Below, piece by piece: positions 21,334 to 23,508 of a stretch of DNA of 23,508 nucleotides. Source of the DNA: Frankiales bacterium (GTDB taxonomy: Bacteria; Actinomycetota; Actinomycetes; Mycobacteriales; SCTD01); NCBI GenBank assembly GCA_025465145.1, contig JAODNS010000116.1:1-23508 (forward strand), given 5' to 3'. Each line of letters opens with the position of its first letter. The first letter of the stretch is position 1. A program made the translations under genes and the position numbers. The notes beneath the pieces were generated by a model, which worked only from the letters and a program-made list of their open reading frames with translations, was not told where the DNA came from and did no database searches.

Positions 21334-21342
21334 GTGTCACAC
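21322..21342. promoter_or_regulatory. Operator-like palindrome between tetR and the flavoprotein gene
   Basis: GTGTGAC (21322-21328) and GTCACAC (21336-21342) are perfect inverted arms around GTCATGT, with TGACGTCA (21325-21332) nested in it. It covers the tetR start codon, abuts its -10 element, and lies 8-28 bases before the flavoprotein ATG. Position and symmetry fit a TetR operator controlling both directions. Confidence 0.65.
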
Positions 21343-21346
21343 TGTA
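21341..21346 (-). promoter_or_regulatory. -10 element (TACAGT) for leaderless tetR-glpD
   Basis: On the minus strand TACAGT fits TANNNT and is followed by 7 bases and ATG 21333. It overlaps the operator arm at 21341-21342. Confidence 0.5.
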
Positions 21347-21349
21347 CGC

Positions 21350-22873
21350 ATGGTCTACGCGGGCTGGGGCGATCCGACGCGACGGGCGGGGCTCCCGCCG
21401 CACGCGCTCGCCTGGCTGCACCGGGAGATCGGCAGCGGGCCGGCGCGTCCGGCGGCTGCGTCCGTCTCCGTCCCGCCGTCTCGCCTGGACCTGCCGGGAG
21501 CGCACACCGATGACGAGGTGCGCGCCCGCTTCGCGACCGGCAGCAGCTACCTCGACCTGCTTGCGCTGCGCTCCGGCTCCGTCGACGCACCCGACGGGGT
21601 GGTCTCCCCCGCCGATGCCGCCGACGTGGCCGCGCTGCTGCGGGACTGCTCGTCGCGCGGGATCGCGGTGGTCCCGTACGGGGGCGGGACCTCGGTCGTC
21701 GGCGGCGTCTCCCCGTTGCGCGGGAGCTTCTCCTCCGTCATCGCGCTCGACCTGTCGCGGCTCGACCAGCTGCTGGACGTCGACGAGGAGTCGCTGACGG
21801 CGACCTTCCAGCCAGGGGTGCGTGGCCCCGAGGCGGAGCGGCTGCTGAACGCGCGCGGCCTGACGCTGGGGCACTTCCCGCAGTCGTACGAGTACGCGAC
21901 CATCGGCGGCTTCGCAGCGACGCGCTCCTCGGGTCAGGCCTCGACCGGGTACGGGCGGTTCGACGAGCTGGTGCTCGGCGTCGTCGTGCAGACGCCGGCC
22001 GGCGAGCTGCGACTGGGACGCGGCGCGGCTTCGGCTGCCGGGCCGGACCTGCGCGCGCTGGTCGTCGGCTCCGAGGGCGTCTTCGGCGTGATCACCGAGG
22101 TGACGGTGCGCGTGCGGCGGGTTCCCGAGGTGAAGCGGTACGAGGGCTTCTTCTTCCGGAGCTTCGCCGAGGGCGTGGCGGCGCTGCGCGCGATGGAGCA
22201 GGCGGGCGTGGCGCCGGACGTGGCGCGGCTGTCCGACCCGGACGAGACGCGGGTGCAGCTCGCGCTGTCCGGAGCGTCCCGCACGCAGCGGGCGTACCTG
22301 CGTGCGCGTCGCGCCTCCTGCTTCGCCGTGTTCGGCTGGGAGGGCACGACGGTGACGGCGCGGCGGAAGGCGTCGCTTTCCGTCGTTGAGGGCGCTCTGT
22401 CTGTCGGAACCTCGGCCGGCGAGAAGTGGGCGCACGGCAGGTACGACGGGCCGTACCTGCGCGACGACCTGCTGGACGCCGGCGTCCTGGTGGAGACGCT
22501 GGAGACGTCAGCCCGCTGGTCGTCGCTCCTCCGTACGCACGGCTCCGTCCGGTCTGCACTCGCGGGAGCCCTGCCCGGGGCGGTGGTGATGTGCCACGTG
22601 TCCCACCTGTACCCGCAGGGCGCGTCGCTGTACTTCACCGTCCTGGGCCGGCAGTCGGACGACCCGGTCGGCCAGTGGACGGCGGCGAAGCGCGCCGCTT
22701 CCGACGCGATCGTGGGCAGCGGTGCGACCATCACGCACCACCACGCCGTGGGCACCGACCTCCGCGACTGGATGACCGCGGAGATCGGACCGCTCGGCGT
22801 CGAGGTGCTGCGGTCGGTGAAGGCCCTGCTCGACCCGGCCGGGATCCTCAACCCCGGCAAGCTGATCCCCTAG
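21350..22873 (+). CDS. FAD-binding oxidase, alkyldihydroxyacetonephosphate-synthase-like
   Basis: A 507-residue flavoprotein of the vanillyl-alcohol-oxidase fold. The FAD-binding half has VVSPADAADVAALLRDC, VPYGGGTSVVGGVSP and the PQSYEYATIGGFAATRSSGQASTGYGRFDE segment that is characteristic of alkyl-DHAP synthase. Near the C-terminus lies His463-His464-His465 in TITHHHAVGTDLRDWM, the triple-histidine active-site motif of that enzyme. In eukaryotes the enzyme makes the ether bond of plasmalogens; the bacterial relatives in glpD clusters have no settled reaction. ATG 21350 has no Shine-Dalgarno and may be leaderless. The next gene starts 8 bases after its stop. Divergent from tetR-glpD, as for Rv2251 in M. 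tuberculosis. Confidence 0.92.
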   Translation: MVYAGWGDPTRRAGLPPHALAWLHREIGSGPARPAAASVSVPPSRLDLPGAHTDDEVRARFATGSSYLDLLALRSGSVDAPDGVVSPADAADVAALLRDCSSRGIAVVPYGGGTSVVGGVSPLRGSFSSVIALDLSRLDQLLDVDEESLTATFQPGVRGPEAERLLNARGLTLGHFPQSYEYATIGGFAATRSSGQASTGYGRFDELVLGVVVQTPAGELRLGRGAASAAGPDLRALVVGSEGVFGVITEVTVRVRRVPEVKRYEGFFFRSFAEGVAALRAMEQAGVAPDVARLSDPDETRVQLALSGASRTQRAYLRARRASCFAVFGWEGTTVTARRKASLSVVEGALSVGTSAGEKWAHGRYDGPYLRDDLLDAGVLVETLETSARWSSLLRTHGSVRSALAGALPGAVVMCHVSHLYPQGASLYFTVLGRQSDDPVGQWTAAKRAASDAIVGSGATITHHHAVGTDLRDWMTAEIGPLGVEVLRSVKALLDPAGILNPGKLIP

Positions 22874-22881
22874 GAGCCCCG

Positions 22882-23508
22882 TTGTCGCGCCGCCTGCAGC
22901 TGGTCGTCAACCCGTCGGCCGGCGGGGGCCGTGCGGCCAAGCTTCTGCCGTCGGTCGAGGCCGCGCTGCGCTCCGCGGGGCACGACCTGGTGGTCACGCC
23001 GACGACGTCGCTGGAGCACGCGGACGAGCTCGCTGCGGCAGCGTGTGCCGACGACCGGGTCGTCGTCGCGATGGGCGGCGACGGGATCGTCGGCCGCGTC
23101 GCCGGGACGGTGGCTGCTGCTCGCGGACTCATGGGCGTGCTGCCCGGCGGCCGCGGCAACGACTTCTGCCGGGCTGTCGGGATCCCGCAGGACCCGGTTC
23201 TCGCATGCGCTGTCTTGTCCTCCGGCGAGGAGCGGGCGGTCGACGTGGGCTACGCCGGATCGGCCGCGTTCCTCGGGATCGCGTCGATCGGGTTCGACAG
23301 CGACGTGCAGGAGCGGGTGCTCGCGTCTCGGCTCCCTCTCGGGCAGCTGGTCTACCTGTACGGGTCACTTGCCACCGTGGCGTCCTGGCAGCCGGCGACG
23401 TTCACCTGCGTCGTGGACGGCTCGCCGCTGACGGTCACGGGCTGGTCGGTGGGGGTGTCCAACTCGGGCCGGTACGGCGGCGGGATGAAGCTGGCGCCCG
23501 CCGCGTCC
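22882..23508 (+). CDS. Diacylglycerol kinase-family lipid kinase, 5' part (runs off the window)
   Basis: The frame is open from TTG 22882 to the window edge (209 codons). It starts with LVVNPSAGGG (7-16), the N-terminal signature of the DAGK/YegS/sphingosine-kinase fold. The nucleotide-binding GGDG is at 65-68, followed by I-V-G-R where GGDGT(V/L)NE is common, and the second loop reads LPGGRGNDFCRAVGIP (87 onward) rather than GTGND. These are variants I associate with actinobacterial members. The domain continues with AFLGIASIGFDSDVQ. A GGAG Shine-Dalgarno (22873-22876) is 5 bases before the TTG start and overlaps the flavoprotein stop, so translation follows directly. It should phosphorylate a lipid acceptor made in the same pathway, as Rv2252 does; the substrate here is unproven. 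Confidence 0.92.
   Translation, partial: MSRRLQLVVNPSAGGGRAAKLLPSVEAALRSAGHDLVVTPTTSLEHADELAAAACADDRVVVAMGGDGIVGRVAGTVAAARGLMGVLPGGRGNDFCRAVGIPQDPVLACAVLSSGEERAVDVGYAGSAAFLGIASIGFDSDVQERVLASRLPLGQLVYLYGSLATVASWQPATFTCVVDGSPLTVTGWSVGVSNSGRYGGGMKLAPAAS

Noticed and set aside
20768..22435. Extension of GlpD to 1046 residues
   Set aside because: The extension is out of frame with tetR and antisense to the flavoprotein. The ATG at 20767 with ATGA overlap is the proper start.
1..23508. CRISPR arrays, tRNA or rRNA genes, insertion sequences, phage or toxin-antitoxin modules
   Set aside because: No regularly spaced repeats, no recognisable RNA gene, no transposase or integrase frame and no flanking direct repeats were seen by eye on either strand; a tRNA or covariance-model scan was not possible here.

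Overview
The window is a GC-rich chromosomal segment from an actinomycete-type bacterium. The evidence is the codon use (G or C at nearly every third position), frequent GTG starts, the hemE / DUF3000 / response regulator / RNase D / dxs gene set, and an actinobacterial-type TetR-GlpD-flavoprotein-lipid kinase locus. Genus cannot be read from the sequence. No rRNA, tRNA, CRISPR, IS element or phage gene was seen; this is mostly a conserved core neighbourhood with accessory insertions.

Layout, left to right. (1) 1-240 is the 3' end of a membrane protein gene, followed by a nested inverted repeat and hemE on the minus strand. (2) 1513-3176 holds a tiny zinc-ribbon protein, an EamA transporter and a DUF3000 protein, the last two expressed divergently from leaderless-type promoters. 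(3) 3160-7896 is a signalling module: a minus-strand operon of a secreted S8 serine protease with a Trp-rich repeat tail, a polytopic membrane GAF-like sensor and a DegS/NarX-type histidine kinase, facing a NarL-type response regulator across a 19-bp perfect palindrome. (4) 7886-10037 holds a DksA/TraR zinc-finger protein, RNase D and a GNAT acetyltransferase. (5) 10039-11710 is an iron-uptake pair, an FTR1/EfeU permease and a double-cupredoxin lipoprotein, behind a DtxR/IdeR-type iron box and closed by a strong hairpin. (6) 13965-11813 (minus) is an OmpR-type regulator, its kinase and a small one-TM protein. (7) 14055-17826 holds a hypothetical protein, dxs (first enzyme of the MEP isoprenoid pathway), a conserved small hypothetical and a possible DICT-like protein. 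(8) 17941-19317 is a PLP-dependent group II decarboxylase. (9) 19295-23508 is a glycerolipid locus: glpD and its TetR regulator (minus), divergent from an alkyl-DHAP-synthase-like flavoprotein and a diacylglycerol-kinase-type lipid kinase that runs off the window. The same order occurs in Mycobacterium tuberculosis Rv2249c-Rv2252 (from memory).

Two patterns recur. Many genes start with GTG or ATG 6-8 nt after a TANNNT -10 element and lack a Shine-Dalgarno sequence, which indicates leaderless transcripts; this corrects several start sites, notably dxs. Gene junctions often carry long nested inverted repeats (311-401, 11679-11819, 17849-17914). The items most worth following are the protease/membrane-sensor/kinase/regulator module with its ASSW-repeat tail and the minimal FTR1 plus double-cupredoxin iron system.
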